Positions 26,784-35,170 of a stretch of DNA of 64,000 nucleotides are shown piece after piece; the first letter of the stretch is position 1, and every line of letters starts with the position of its first letter. Made by a program: the position numbers and the translations under genes. The notes below the pieces were generated by a model. The model saw only the letters and a list, made by a program, of their open reading frames with translations. It did not search any database and had not been told where the DNA came from. This DNA comes from an uncultured Bacteroidota bacterium (lineage in GTDB: Bacteria; Bacteroidota; Bacteroidia; Bacteroidales; P3), in contig CADAQX010000023.1 of assembly GCA_902790215.1 (NCBI GenBank), positions 1-64,000 of the forward strand. The letters run 5' to 3'.

Positions 26784-29048
26784 TTAGAAACGATATATCA
26801 CTCTGCCCATGAAGTTGCGGCCGGGCTGCTGGAAGTAGCCGCGGTCGGTGACTACACTTTTTCCCGTCGGGTCGTAGTAGGCGCCGCACCAGGCGTTGGT
26901 ACGGTAGTTGTGATTGAGGATGTTGTTGACGGCCAACTGACATTCCAGCTCGTTTCCATTCCGCATGTTGAATGTGTAGGCAAAGCGGGAGTTGAGGAGG
27001 AAGTAGGCGTCGAGCTTGGCGGCATCGAGGCCGGTGTTGTCGGCATATTGTTCGCCTACGTATTTGCCTATGAGCTGCACTTTGGCGTTCTTGACGGGAC
27101 GGTAGGTGAAAACGGCTGCACCCACCAAGGAGGGCGAGAGGGCCAGGTCGGTGGTGCCGAGATCTACTCGCTGGTGGTCGGACCAGTCGGTGTACCAGAG
27201 GTCGGCCACGTAGTCGACAACTTTGTTGGTGCTGAGGGTGAGGTTGGCATCGAGCGAGAAGTGCTTGTCGAAGCGGTAGCCACCCACAAGTTCAAGACCG
27301 AGGCGGTAGCTCTTGTCGACGTTTTCCATGAGGGCGTAGCCGCTCTCGGTAATAAAGCCGTTAGGGGTCAGTTGGTCTTTGTAGAGCATGGCGTAGAGGT
27401 TGGCGTGGAAGTGGAAATCTTGTTTCTGCAACTGATAGCCCAGTTCGATGTCGAGCATTGTTTCGGGGTTGATGGGGTGGTTGTTGCCCACGGCCTCTTT
27501 GATGTCGGCGCGTGCAGGTTCGCGGTTGGAGATGCCGGCCACAGCGTAGAGGCGCTGCTCGCTGCTGAGGAGGTAATTGACTCCCACCTTGGGGTTGAAG
27601 AAGAGATAGGTGGTGTCGAAGGGTATTTTGCCGTAGTCGTCGTCGGTGCCGGCGATGGTGTATTTGATGAAACGGGTCTGCAGGTCGGCATAGAGGTTGA
27701 GCCGGCTGTTGATGTCGTAGTTGAGTTTTGCGAAGAGGGTGGCGTCGTGTTTGTCGGAGGTGTTGAGGTACCAGTCGGCAAAGGGTTTGTCGGCGGTGAG
27801 GGTGGTGCCGTGATGGTCGATTTCGCGTTGCATCCAGATAACCTCGCCATGGTGCTCGCCGTTGTAGTAGAGGTAGCTGCCGCCAAAAGTAAGGGCAAGG
27901 GAGCCGCGTTCGTAGCGAGTCGAGAGGTTGGCGGTATAGGCGTTGTTGGACATGGGCTTGCGATAGATGAGGTCGCTGCGGCGGAAGCCGAAGGCCAGGG
28001 TATCCATTCCGTATTCGTCAATTTTTCTGTCGCGTTTGTAGCTTTCGGTGTAGCCGAAGCCGTGGGTGTAGTCGAGGGCGGCGTTGAGGGTCCAGAAGTC
28101 GTTGAGGAGGTAGGAGTAGTAGAGTTGGTAGTGCTGCTGTTTGTAGTTGTCGGTCTCGAAGGGGTAGTAGGTCACGTTGCCGAACTGGTCTTTGATTTTG
28201 CCGCGGCCGTTGTAGCGGGGGTCGGCGTCGAGTTCCTCAGCCGAGGCTCCGTCCCAGGTGATGCCGCTGTGCTGTTCGCCGAGGATGGCAATGAGTTTGA
28301 GCACGGAGCGGTCGCTGTAGTGGCTGGCAGAGAGAAAGAGGCTTTGCTGGTCGGTCTGACCACCGCGGATGAAGCCGTCGGAGGTGAGGCCGTTGTAGGC
28401 GGCATCGAACGAGAAGCCGTGTTTGGTGAGGCCTGAGCCGGCCACAATGCCGTACTGGCGGGTGTTCCACGAGCCCCATGAGAGGTCGGCGGTGGCATAG
28501 GGCTTGGCGGCGGTGTTGAGGGTTTGCAGGTTCATTGCACCGCCGAAGGCTGCAGCACCGCCGTTGCTGGCTCCCACGCCGCGTTGCAACTGCACGCTCT
28601 GACTCATGCCGCCCAGGTTGGGGATGTTGTACCAATAGACGGTCTGGCTCTCGGCATCGTTGAGGGTGATGCCGTTGATGTTGACGTTGATGCGGGTGGC
28701 ATCGACACCGCGTATGCGCAGATTGGTGACACCTACGGTACCGTTTTCAGACGAGGTTACTACACTGGGCTCAAGTTCGAGCATGTAGGGCAGTGCTGAG
28801 GCGATTTTGTTCTCCTCGAGAGTGCGACGATCGATGGTGGTGGTGGTGAGAGGTGTTTTGTTGTTGGCGCGGACGTCGCGTATAATCACCTCGTCGAGGG
28901 TGCGCACGGTGTCGCGTTGAGGGGTTTGGGCGGCAAGGCTGCCGCAAAACAGGGTTGCGGTCAGTGCACAGCAGGCTATCATCTGCTTGGCACGGGGTCT
29001 GGTGGTCTTGTGTAGATAGCGGCCACGGGTGTTGTTTTGTTTTCTCAT
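26784..29048 (-). CDS. TonB-dependent outer-membrane receptor for thiamine or thiamine phosphates
   Basis: 754 residues from ATG 29048; the frame is open further upstream but that part is the riboswitch leader. A signal peptide ends at GSLAAQ. A plug domain follows (RTLDEVIIRDVRANNKTPLTT, ALPYMLELEPSVVTSSENG, NLRIRGVDATRINVNINGI, RGVGASNGGAAAFGGAMNLQT), then a 22-strand barrel ending GRNFMGRVIYRF with terminal Phe. There is no SusC-type N-terminal extension and no SusD partner, consistent with small-molecule uptake powered by TonB. Substrate assignment rests on the riboswitch and the PnuT neighbour. Confidence 0.92.
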   Translation of the reverse strand: MRKQNNTRGRYLHKTTRPRAKQMIACCALTATLFCGSLAAQTPQRDTVRTLDEVIIRDVRANNKTPLTTTTIDRRTLEENKIASALPYMLELEPSVVTSSENGTVGVTNLRIRGVDATRINVNINGITLNDAESQTVYWYNIPNLGGMSQSVQLQRGVGASNGGAAAFGGAMNLQTLNTAAKPYATADLSWGSWNTRQYGIVAGSGLTKHGFSFDAAYNGLTSDGFIRGGQTDQQSLFLSASHYSDRSVLKLIAILGEQHSGITWDGASAEELDADPRYNGRGKIKDQFGNVTYYPFETDNYKQQHYQLYYSYLLNDFWTLNAALDYTHGFGYTESYKRDRKIDEYGMDTLAFGFRRSDLIYRKPMSNNAYTANLSTRYERGSLALTFGGSYLYYNGEHHGEVIWMQREIDHHGTTLTADKPFADWYLNTSDKHDATLFAKLNYDINSRLNLYADLQTRFIKYTIAGTDDDYGKIPFDTTYLFFNPKVGVNYLLSSEQRLYAVAGISNREPARADIKEAVGNNHPINPETMLDIELGYQLQKQDFHFHANLYAMLYKDQLTPNGFITESGYALMENVDKSYRLGLELVGGYRFDKHFSLDANLTLSTNKVVDYVADLWYTDWSDHQRVDLGTTDLALSPSLVGAAVFTYRPVKNAKVQLIGKYVGEQYADNTGLDAAKLDAYFLLNSRFAYTFNMRNGNELECQLAVNNILNHNYRTNAWCGAYYDPTGKSVVTDRGYFQQPGRNFMGRVIYRF

Positions 29049-29057
29049 AGTTGTTTC

Positions 29058-29126
29058 CTCCGCCGGCATTATCCGGATCAGGTTCGAGGGTGTAATCTCA
29101 GCCACAAACAGTTGTAGCACCCCTAA
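29058..29126 (-). promoter_or_regulatory. TPP riboswitch (THI element)
   Basis: Minus-strand leader reads TAGGGGTGCTAC, then GGCTGAGATTACACCC, then GAACCTGATCCGGATAATGC with CGGCGGAGG. These are the P2/P4/P5 conserved blocks of the TPP aptamer (GGGGUGC, CUGAGA, ACCC, GAACCUGAUC, GGAUAAUGCC). It ends about 10 bases before ATG 29048, so sequestration of the start region (translational control) is likely. Confidence 0.95.
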
Positions 29127-29155
29127 ACGATATCCATTCCGCTCGGAATCGTGTG

Positions 29156-29163
29156 CAAAGATA
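29156..29163 (-). promoter_or_regulatory. -7 element (TATCTTTG) of the thiamine operon
   Basis: Minus-strand TATCTTTGCACACG just upstream of the TPP aptamer. It places transcription start near 29149 so that the whole aptamer is transcribed. Confidence 0.8.
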
Positions 29164-29202
29164 CGAAAAAAATAAAACATACAAAGATAAAATCCTAAAC
29201 TT

Positions 29203-29805
29203 TCAATTCCTTATAACACGGATGGCACCGGCACAGTGTATGCGGACAACGGGGTGTGCATCGTGCTCTGCCATCCATTGCAAGGTGTCAAGACAGGGCT
29301 CCACAAACTCCGGGCGGCGTTTGCCGAGAACGCGGAACATTTCTGGCGCCTCCATCCGCACACGGTCGTCGCTGTCGTGCAGCAGCCTGGCGAACACCGC
29401 CATGTGGTCACCGTAGGGGTCAGGCGTATTGGTGGCGATATTCTCCGACGCCCAGATGAATGCCAGCCTTACTTTGGTCTCTTCGTCATGGGCAAAACGA
29501 AACAATCCCGCCCAATAGGGCTCAACCAACGGGAAGCACCCGCGCCCTATTCTGCCAAGAGCATTCAGCGCACGCTCCCGCAGCAGCGGCTCACGGCTGC
29601 CGAGAAACGAGGCAATGGCCGGCAGGCTGTCACCCACCTTGTGGGGGAAAGCCAGCCCCTTCTCGCCCAGCAGCCACAGCGCCTTGGCCTGAATCTTGAC
29701 CGACTCCGATTCCAAGAGCGACGAGACATAGGGAATGCTCTCCTCCCACTTGTCCCGACTCTTGGTCAGCACAGATAGTCCTTTGTATATCTCCGATTCA
29801 GTCAT
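29203..29805 (-). CDS. HEAT-repeat protein
   Basis: 200 residues, cytoplasmic, all-helical, with four to five HEAT-like repeats (ESVKIQAKALWLLGEKG, EPLLRERALNALGRIGRG, EETKVRLAFIWASENIA, DDRVRMEAPEMFRVLGK, AHPVVRIHCAGAIRVIRN). Probably a protein-interaction scaffold; the partner is unknown. The start shares one base with the stop of the hydrolase gene (TAATG), so it is coupled to it. Similar DUF-type HEAT proteins accompany many unrelated operons. Confidence 0.75.
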   Translation of the reverse strand: MTESEIYKGLSVLTKSRDKWEESIPYVSSLLESESVKIQAKALWLLGEKGLAFPHKVGDSLPAIASFLGSREPLLRERALNALGRIGRGCFPLVEPYWAGLFRFAHDEETKVRLAFIWASENIATNTPDPYGDHMAVFARLLHDSDDRVRMEAPEMFRVLGKRRPEFVEPCLDTLQWMAEHDAHPVVRIHCAGAIRVIRN

Positions 29806-30608
29806 TACCCGCGCAGGAAATCGGCAATCGCATTATTCACAAAGTCGGGATTATCTACATTCGAATTGTGCCCGGCAGCGGGAACCCATACCAGCCGCAG
29901 GCCTTCTCCTGCCGCCCAGCGGCGGTTGTAGTTTCGGGTTGAACCGGCTTTGTCGTGTTCGCCACAGAGCAGCAGCGCCGGACAGGGTATGTCGTAGCTC
30001 CGTCCGCAGTCCATGGCCTCTGCCAGCATCCGGTAGCCGTGCCCTGTCAACCGGCAGTACTCATCTTGGGTGTAGCTCTGCATCATCTCCAACATCTGCC
30101 GCTGCCCGTGCCCAGTCACGCTGCAGCCCTTGGGCCCGCTTTTCATCAGCATGCCCCACGGCAACGCACGATACATGGGCTCGGCATGCCTCATCAGCCA
30201 CAGTTCAGCCTGTGTGACGTAACGCCGTTTCAGCGGCGCGCTGTCTATGGAGATGAATCCGCTTGCCTCCAAAGGGAATAGCTCGAGGTAGCACTGCGCC
30301 ACATACCCTCCCATCGACTGCCCCACGAGCACCGGCCGCCCAATGCCCTCGGCGGCAAGGATGCTTTGCAGAAAGTGCGCCTTGTCGTCGAGCGAAAAGT
30401 CAAGCCTGAAAGGTCGCGAGGCACCATGTCCCGGTGCATCCCACACCACCACATTGTGCGTAGGCTCGAACCGCCGCACCTGGCTGTCAAACAGACGGTG
30501 GTCGGCCGTCAATCCGGGCAGGAAGACAAGCGACTGCCTCTCAGGCAGAATGTCGTTTGTCCAGTAATGAACCGCGCCCTGTGCAGTATTGTGCTGTTTT
30601 TCTGTCAT
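29805..30608 (-). CDS. Alpha/beta-fold hydrolase
   Basis: 267 residues, no signal peptide. Oxyanion loop FLPGLTADHRLFD, nucleophile elbow GQSMGG (about Ser98), acid in LLCGEHDKAG, and base in PAAGHNSNVDNPDFV. The closest look is to the MhpC/3-oxoadipate enol-lactonase type of broad-specificity hydrolases. It is translationally coupled on both sides (ATGA with the 61-residue ORF, TAATG with the HEAT protein). The substrate cannot be assigned. Confidence 0.82.
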   Translation of the reverse strand: MTEKQHNTAQGAVHYWTNDILPERQSLVFLPGLTADHRLFDSQVRRFEPTHNVVVWDAPGHGASRPFRLDFSLDDKAHFLQSILAAEGIGRPVLVGQSMGGYVAQCYLELFPLEASGFISIDSAPLKRRYVTQAELWLMRHAEPMYRALPWGMLMKSGPKGCSVTGHGQRQMLEMMQSYTQDEYCRLTGHGYRMLAEAMDCGRSYDIPCPALLLCGEHDKAGSTRNYNRRWAAGEGLRLVWVPAAGHNSNVDNPDFVNNAIADFLRG

Positions 30609-30790
30609 GGCTGCATTGTCTCTTCTTCGTAGCCCAATTGTCCCGGCAGGCGTAGTTTCTCTTTCGGTGGGAAGGTGGCCTCGTAGGCCTCGAAAGCCTC
30701 GGGGTTCTCGTCGGCCACAAAGTAACCCTTGGGAGGACAGTAGGTGCCTTCGTGGGGTTGCTCCAATCTAATGTTCATCTTGTTAGTCAT
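30605..30790 (-). CDS. Small hypothetical protein, first gene of the hydrolase-HEAT unit
   Basis: 61 residues, acidic and proline-rich (GTYCPPKGYFVADENPEAFEAYEATFPPKEK), no TM helix. Its stop overlaps the hydrolase start by 4 bases, and a -7 promoter element lies about 55 bases upstream. This context supports it as real despite its size. No family is recognised; an alternative start is ATG 30778. Confidence 0.55.
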   Translation of the reverse strand: MTNKMNIRLEQPHEGTYCPPKGYFVADENPEAFEAYEATFPPKEKLRLPGQLGYEEETMQP

Positions 30791-30847
30791 TGTTTGTTAG
30801 TTTGTTGTGGCAGACTGTTCTGTCCGCACCAGCTGTTTTTCCAGTTG

Positions 30848-30855
30848 CAAAAATA
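30848..30855 (-). promoter_or_regulatory. -7 element (TATTTTTG) of the small-ORF/hydrolase/HEAT operon
   Basis: Minus-strand TATTTTTGCA matches TAnnTTTG, about 58 bases upstream of ATG 30790. Confidence 0.6.
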
Positions 30856-30972
30856 CTTCTTTTTCCGCGTTTCGGCAAGCTACGGTGACATTATGCACGT
30901 TTTTTTGTGACCTGTGACAAAATAAAAATCGACATTGTGCGTTATCATTTCCAATGATTCTTAACGTTTAGT

Positions 30973-31764
30973 ATGATGTTTTTGCAAGGCCTTTCCGAAT
31001 ATATCAACGCCAATGCACCGATGTCCAATCTGCCCGAATTGCTAAGCCTGCATCACAGCAACCCGCTGGGGCTGCATCCCATTGCAATTCCCATTCTCCT
31101 TCTTGTACTGGCTGTTGCCATGCATGTGACCACCTACCGAATCATCAAATACGACAAACGCAACCTTTACCCTCTGCTCTACACGCTGGTGGGTCTTGCC
31201 ATAGTCTCCACCTATTATTACTGTTTTTCCGATGACCTGCCGCTGTTTGAGGACGTCGACCTGCACCGCAAGGAAATCAGTGTCGGCTGGTTCTGCCAGC
31301 GCGATATCGTAGGCCTCGGCTGGTCGCTGCTCGGCGAACTGCTGCTCACATACGTGGTTTACTCATTCATGACATCTTTGATGCAGTTGGTGGGCAAACT
31401 GAGCGACGCCATGGGCATGACCGAAAAAGAATGGATGGAGTGGCAGCCTGTCATTTTCGTGATGCTTCTGGGCGTTTCCGTAGCCGGTGTGGCCGATGTG
31501 TTTGCCCCCATCACGGGCGTATGGATTATGCTTGTGTACCAGACCGTGATGGTACTGATGATTGTCGCCAAAACGGTTCACGACATCGTCGGAACGCACA
31601 AACCCTGGCGTTGCCTCTTTGTCGGCCTCTGTTTCCTTGTGGGAATCGAGGCGGTCACCATGCTGGCCGTCGAATGCATCGAGGGCAACATCTACTTCTT
31701 CATCCCCGTGGTCTTCATATTCACCACGGTGAGCGTCCACTACAAGAAAAAACAAGACAAGTAG
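30973..31764 (+). CDS. Multi-pass membrane protein of unknown function
   Basis: 263 residues, about seven TM helices (36-54, 66-84, 111-137, 157-175, 178-197, 211-229, 233-251). An N-terminal amphipathic segment and a basic C-terminus (HYKKKQDK) suggest the C-terminus is cytoplasmic. No transporter or enzyme signature was recognised. The next gene starts about 70 bases downstream and may be in the same transcript. Confidence 0.65.
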   Translation: MMFLQGLSEYINANAPMSNLPELLSLHHSNPLGLHPIAIPILLLVLAVAMHVTTYRIIKYDKRNLYPLLYTLVGLAIVSTYYYCFSDDLPLFEDVDLHRKEISVGWFCQRDIVGLGWSLLGELLLTYVVYSFMTSLMQLVGKLSDAMGMTEKEWMEWQPVIFVMLLGVSVAGVADVFAPITGVWIMLVYQTVMVLMIVAKTVHDIVGTHKPWRCLFVGLCFLVGIEAVTMLAVECIEGNIYFFIPVVFIFTTVSVHYKKKQDK

Positions 31765-31835
31765 AACAAGCTAAAGGGCGATTCTTTAGAATATCAACTG
31801 GCGGGAGTTGGCACGGAAGTTGATGCGTGTCGGGT

Positions 31836-32372
31836 ATGGACAAACACAGAATGACTTTCAATATTGACCGGCGCACGGTGACCGAGGGCGACGTGGTGGA
31901 ACTCTCCTGGCAGTGCGACGGCGCCGAGAGCGTCACGCTCACCATCGACAATGGCTACCGCCAAACCGACATCCCGCTCGAAATCAGTGGCACCAAGCGT
32001 TTCCGTCTCAACCGCTCCAAAGGGCGCACCCACCTCACCATCGCCGTCACCATGGCGGGGAAGGTCTACCGCAAGAAGATTGACGTAAGGGTGAAGAAGA
32101 TGCCCACCGTCCGTGCCGAGACCGTCGATCACCGTGGCAACCGAGTGGGCTGGCTGAGCCAGTGGTGGCAACGGATGCTGACAAAATGGCATGATTTCCG
32201 CACCCGCATCCGCCTGGCCATGCAGTCGCTCCCCGAGCGCAAACAGGTGGCCGTGAAGATGCTTTTGATAATTGCCATTATTCTTATAATCAGTTCTATA
32301 TGGCCGAAAGCCTACAGCACAGCATTGCTCCTTTTGTCGCTCTATCTGGTCTGGGTGATCCTTCGGCGTTGA
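31836..32372 (+). CDS. C-terminally anchored membrane protein with an Ig-like domain
   Basis: 178 residues from ATG 31836; a GTG 9 bases upstream is possible. Residues 1-85 look like a beta-sandwich (FNIDRRTVTEGDVVELSWQC, SVTLTIDNGY, KRFRLNRSKGRTHLTIAVTMAG). A basic amphipathic linker (RNRVGWLSQWWQRMLTKWHDFRTRIR) and one or two TM helices (about 138-176) follow. Tail anchoring with the sandwich facing the cytoplasm is one reading, as no signal peptide is seen. Function unknown. Confidence 0.6.
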   Translation: MDKHRMTFNIDRRTVTEGDVVELSWQCDGAESVTLTIDNGYRQTDIPLEISGTKRFRLNRSKGRTHLTIAVTMAGKVYRKKIDVRVKKMPTVRAETVDHRGNRVGWLSQWWQRMLTKWHDFRTRIRLAMQSLPERKQVAVKMLLIIAIILIISSIWPKAYSTALLLLSLYLVWVILRR

Positions 32373-32373
32373 G

Positions 32374-32465
32374 ACGTCGTAGCGTCGTTGTAGCGTCGTT
32401 CCTTCTCCACTCGTTATTCGTTCCTTTTCCCTTCTTTCTCCCTTTCAGGGTCGAAAAACGGACGT
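32374..32465 (+). repeat. MITE-like palindromic repeat, copy C (degenerate)
   Basis: Begins with iterated AGCGTCGTT words and shares GTCGTTCCTT followed by CACTCGTTATTCGTT with copy B. It then has TTTTCCC and CTCCCTTTC, but the right arm of the central palindrome is mostly lost. It fills the gap between convergent genes. Confidence 0.55.
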
Positions 32466-32500
32466 TTTGTCATGGTATAAAGATGGGAGAAGGATTGGAC

Positions 32501-34579
32501 CTACATCGGCAGTTCGGTGAATTTGTAGCGGTACAGCAGTGTGTCGCAGCTGCAGCGGGTGCGGAGTAATGAGGTGTCGGCGCGGGTGCCGGGAGCAACA
32601 ACGACGGCATCGTAGCGGCAGCCACTTGGCGGCACGGCGGTGCTGTCGAGGATAAACAGGCGGCATCCGGCAAAGCGCAGGGTGTGATTGTTCAGGGCAA
32701 TGTGTGTGTCGGCATAGGCCGTGTCGACGGGCAGCACGGTGGTTTGCGCGGTGCGGCGGTGCAGCACCAGCCCGTCGCGCTGGTAGCTGATTATATTGGG
32801 GTCTTGGGCCACGTCGGCGTCGCATACCAGATAGCTTTTTCTTCCGTCGAAGCATTCCACGGCCAGGTGCCGCCCGGCATTGTAGGCCACGACGCTGTGC
32901 TGGTGCACGGCGCGGACGTTGACAGCTGTGAGGTGCGCCACGGCCAGGAGCAGACAGCCCGCCGCAGAGGGCAGAGCCCACCGGGTGCGGCAGCGGATGA
33001 AGAGGATGAGCAGCAGCAAGGCGATGACGAGCAGCAGTGCCATGGGCAGGTCGCAATAGAGGTGGTCGAGGTTTGCGCCGGGCAGGGTGCCCACCCAGCG
33101 GGTGAGGGCGTCGGCGGCCACGAGTTCCTGCCTTAGCAGCCAGGTGGCGGCACTGCCCAGCAGGGGCAGTTTTGCAAGGATTACCATGCCCAGTGCGGTG
33201 GCCAGCATCACGCCTGCAAAGGGAACGATGAGCAGGTTGGCAACGAGGAACCAGGGCGAGAACTGGTGGAAATGGTAGAGCACAAAGGGTGCTGACCCTA
33301 ACTGTGCGGTGGTGGTGAGGCAAATCAGGTCCCAGACATAATGCATGCAGCGGTGGCCGAATTTCTCGAATGGAAGGGGCAGCAGTCTTTCCAAGGGGTC
33401 TTGCATGGAAAGGATGCCTGCAACGGCGGCATAGGAAATCTGGAAGCCGACATCAAAGAGCAGGTATGGGTCGATGAACAGCAGCAGGAGCGCCGAGGTG
33501 CAGAGGTTGTTGAAGGAGTTGTGCTGCCGCTGCGCCATGTAGCCTATGCGCAGGAGGGTGAACATGACCCCGGCGCGCAGGGTGCTGGGTGCCATGCCTG
33601 TGAGCAGTACGAAAAGCCAGATGGCCACTATCTGAACGCTGCCTTTGACCACGCGGTGCCACTGCCGCCGGCCGAGGAAGAAGAGGCCGAGCCCCGCCAG
33701 CCAGGCCACGATGCCCACGTGCAGCCCCGACACGCAGAGCAGGTGCAGTATGCCGGCGGTGCGGTACTGCTGGACGGTGGCGGGGTCGAGGTCATCGCGC
33801 CAGCCGGTGAGAAGAGCTTCGGCAATGCCCTGCTGGGCGGGCGTGAGGCGGCATTGCTGTATGCGACGGACCAGGCGGCACTGCAGTTGCTTGGACCAGG
33901 CAACGAGGCCGCTGTGGTTTTCAGATGAGGGTGGCAGGAGGCTCCAATGCCCAGGACGGGCAAATGCCTGCCAGCCTATGCCTTTGTGCAGCAGGTGGCG
34001 GCGGTAGTTGAACTGGTGGGGGTTCTCTTCGCCGTTGGGCAGCTGTGGACGGGCGTGCAGCAGCAGACGGTCGCCGTAGCGCAGTTGCAGGGCGGTGCTG
34101 TCGGGCGAGAGGTAGAGCATCATGCGGCAGTCGGCGGGGTGCCATGCCGTGCCGGAGCGGACGGCCTCGACACGGGCTTCAACCTTGCAGGTGCGGGGTG
34201 CCTTGCGGGGTGTATCGACGAGGGTGGTCACGAAGTTGGTGGGCTGGTTGCCTTGAGTGCCCCAGCCGTCGGCGGGCAGTCCTTGGGTGGGATCGGTGGC
34301 GTGCAGGGTGGCAGTCAGCCACCCGAAACTGATGAATGTTAGCCACAGCAAGGGCAGGAACACAAGGTCGGCACGACGGCGACGGAAAAAGGCCACGGCG
34401 GCAAGGAGAACGGCCAGGGTTGCCGTTGCGGCAATCAAGAGGCGGGGCTGCAGGGACGGAAGGTATTCGGCCAGGAGAATGCCTGCGGACAATGCCACCA
34501 CGATGCGCAGCATGGGCGTGCGCCGCATGAGGAATGCGACGGCTTCGGTGGGTGTGCGCTGCTGGCGGAAAAAGTCCAT
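32501..34579 (-). CDS. comEC: ComEC/Rec2-family inner-membrane DNA-uptake channel
   Basis: 692 residues from ATG 34579. N-terminal TM helices, then the DUF4131 beta-rich periplasmic domain (about 110-215, CKVEARVEAV and YGDRLLLHARPQLPNGEENPHQFNYRRHLLHKGI). The competence domain has EALLTGWRDDLD and GILHLLCVSGLHVGIVAWL. Ten or so TM helices follow, and then a soluble C-terminus. Like other Bacteroidota ComEC it lacks the metallo-beta-lactamase nuclease domain with its HxHxDH motif. It pulls single-stranded DNA through the inner membrane in transformation. ATG 34579 is chosen because the -7 box lies at 34584-34591. Confidence 0.9.
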   Translation of the reverse strand: MDFFRQQRTPTEAVAFLMRRTPMLRIVVALSAGILLAEYLPSLQPRLLIAATATLAVLLAAVAFFRRRRADLVFLPLLWLTFISFGWLTATLHATDPTQGLPADGWGTQGNQPTNFVTTLVDTPRKAPRTCKVEARVEAVRSGTAWHPADCRMMLYLSPDSTALQLRYGDRLLLHARPQLPNGEENPHQFNYRRHLLHKGIGWQAFARPGHWSLLPPSSENHSGLVAWSKQLQCRLVRRIQQCRLTPAQQGIAEALLTGWRDDLDPATVQQYRTAGILHLLCVSGLHVGIVAWLAGLGLFFLGRRQWHRVVKGSVQIVAIWLFVLLTGMAPSTLRAGVMFTLLRIGYMAQRQHNSFNNLCTSALLLLFIDPYLLFDVGFQISYAAVAGILSMQDPLERLLPLPFEKFGHRCMHYVWDLICLTTTAQLGSAPFVLYHFHQFSPWFLVANLLIVPFAGVMLATALGMVILAKLPLLGSAATWLLRQELVAADALTRWVGTLPGANLDHLYCDLPMALLLVIALLLLILFIRCRTRWALPSAAGCLLLAVAHLTAVNVRAVHQHSVVAYNAGRHLAVECFDGRKSYLVCDADVAQDPNIISYQRDGLVLHRRTAQTTVLPVDTAYADTHIALNNHTLRFAGCRLFILDSTAVPPSGCRYDAVVVAPGTRADTSLLRTRCSCDTLLYRYKFTELPM

Positions 34580-34583
34580 TTTG

Positions 34584-34591
34584 CAAAAGTA
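34584..34591 (-). promoter_or_regulatory. -7 element (TACTTTTG) of comEC
   Basis: Minus-strand TACTTTTGCA. The ATG follows only 5 bases after the octamer, so the message is nearly leaderless. Confidence 0.65.
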
Positions 34592-34604
34592 CAAAATTAT
34601 TTTG

Positions 34605-34612
34605 TATCTTTG
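34605..34612 (+). promoter_or_regulatory. -7 element (TATCTTTG) of yraN
   Basis: Plus-strand TATCTTTGCA, 15 bases before ATG 34627 and only 13 bases from the divergent comEC -7 box. The two polymerase footprints must overlap. Confidence 0.7.
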
Positions 34613-34626
34613 CATTTTCGATTGCT

Positions 34627-35001
34627 ATGGCAGAACACAACGACACGGGAATGCAGGGCGAGGCTTTGGCCTGCCGTCATCTGGAGGAGCAGGGCTTCGC
34701 CATCTTGGAGACCAATTGGCGCCGAGGAAAGTACGAGGTGGATATCATTGCCTACAAGGAGGGGTTGATTGTGTTTGCCGAGGTGAAGACGCGGCACCGC
34801 ACAGACTACGGCAATCCGGAGGAGTTTGTGGACCATAAGAAACAGAAGGCGTACATCCGCCTGGCCGATGCATACGTGACGAAGCACCGGCGCGAGGAGG
34901 AGGTGCGGTTTGACATTATCTCGGTGGTGGCTTCGCCGGATGGCACCCATATAGAGCATTTGGAGAACGCTTTCAGCTCGGTGGAGGTGATGCGGCGATA
35001 G
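34627..35001 (+). CDS. yraN: YraN/UPF0102 family protein, PD-(D/E)xK nuclease fold
   Basis: 124 residues from ATG 34627. Family pattern: GMQGEALACRHLEEQGFAILETNWR, then YEVDIIAYKEGLIVFAEVKTR, which gives the D-x-E-x-K nuclease-like motif (Asp in EVDII, Glu/Lys in AEVKTR), and VRFDIISV at the C-terminus. Members are small Holliday-junction-resolvase-like proteins of uncertain role. Divergence from comEC recalls frequent association with DNA-processing genes. Confidence 0.9.
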   Translation: MAEHNDTGMQGEALACRHLEEQGFAILETNWRRGKYEVDIIAYKEGLIVFAEVKTRHRTDYGNPEEFVDHKKQKAYIRLADAYVTKHRREEEVRFDIISVVASPDGTHIEHLENAFSSVEVMRR

Positions 35002-35170
35002 AGTTTGCACCTGGCGCAGGATCCGTCGTAGCGGATGTTCGGTATCCCTTTGTTGTTCTCGTTGGGCTGGACTGCAAATCCGGCCTAACTGATTATCCAG
35101 ATCTGCAATCTATAGCCGTGGGCTTTTTGTTGGTGACGCAATAAATTGTGGCGACAGTCGTTATTGAAAT

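Noticed and set aside
26784-29180. Longer TonB receptor starting upstream of 29048
   Set aside because: The extra codons are the TPP aptamer leader, and the signal peptide would no longer be N-terminal.
35065-35085. tRNA-Cys-like anticodon stem-loop (GGCTGGA CTGCAAA TCCGGCC)
   Set aside because: No acceptor stem, D-arm or T-loop (TTCGA) is found around it at the right spacing; chance hairpin.
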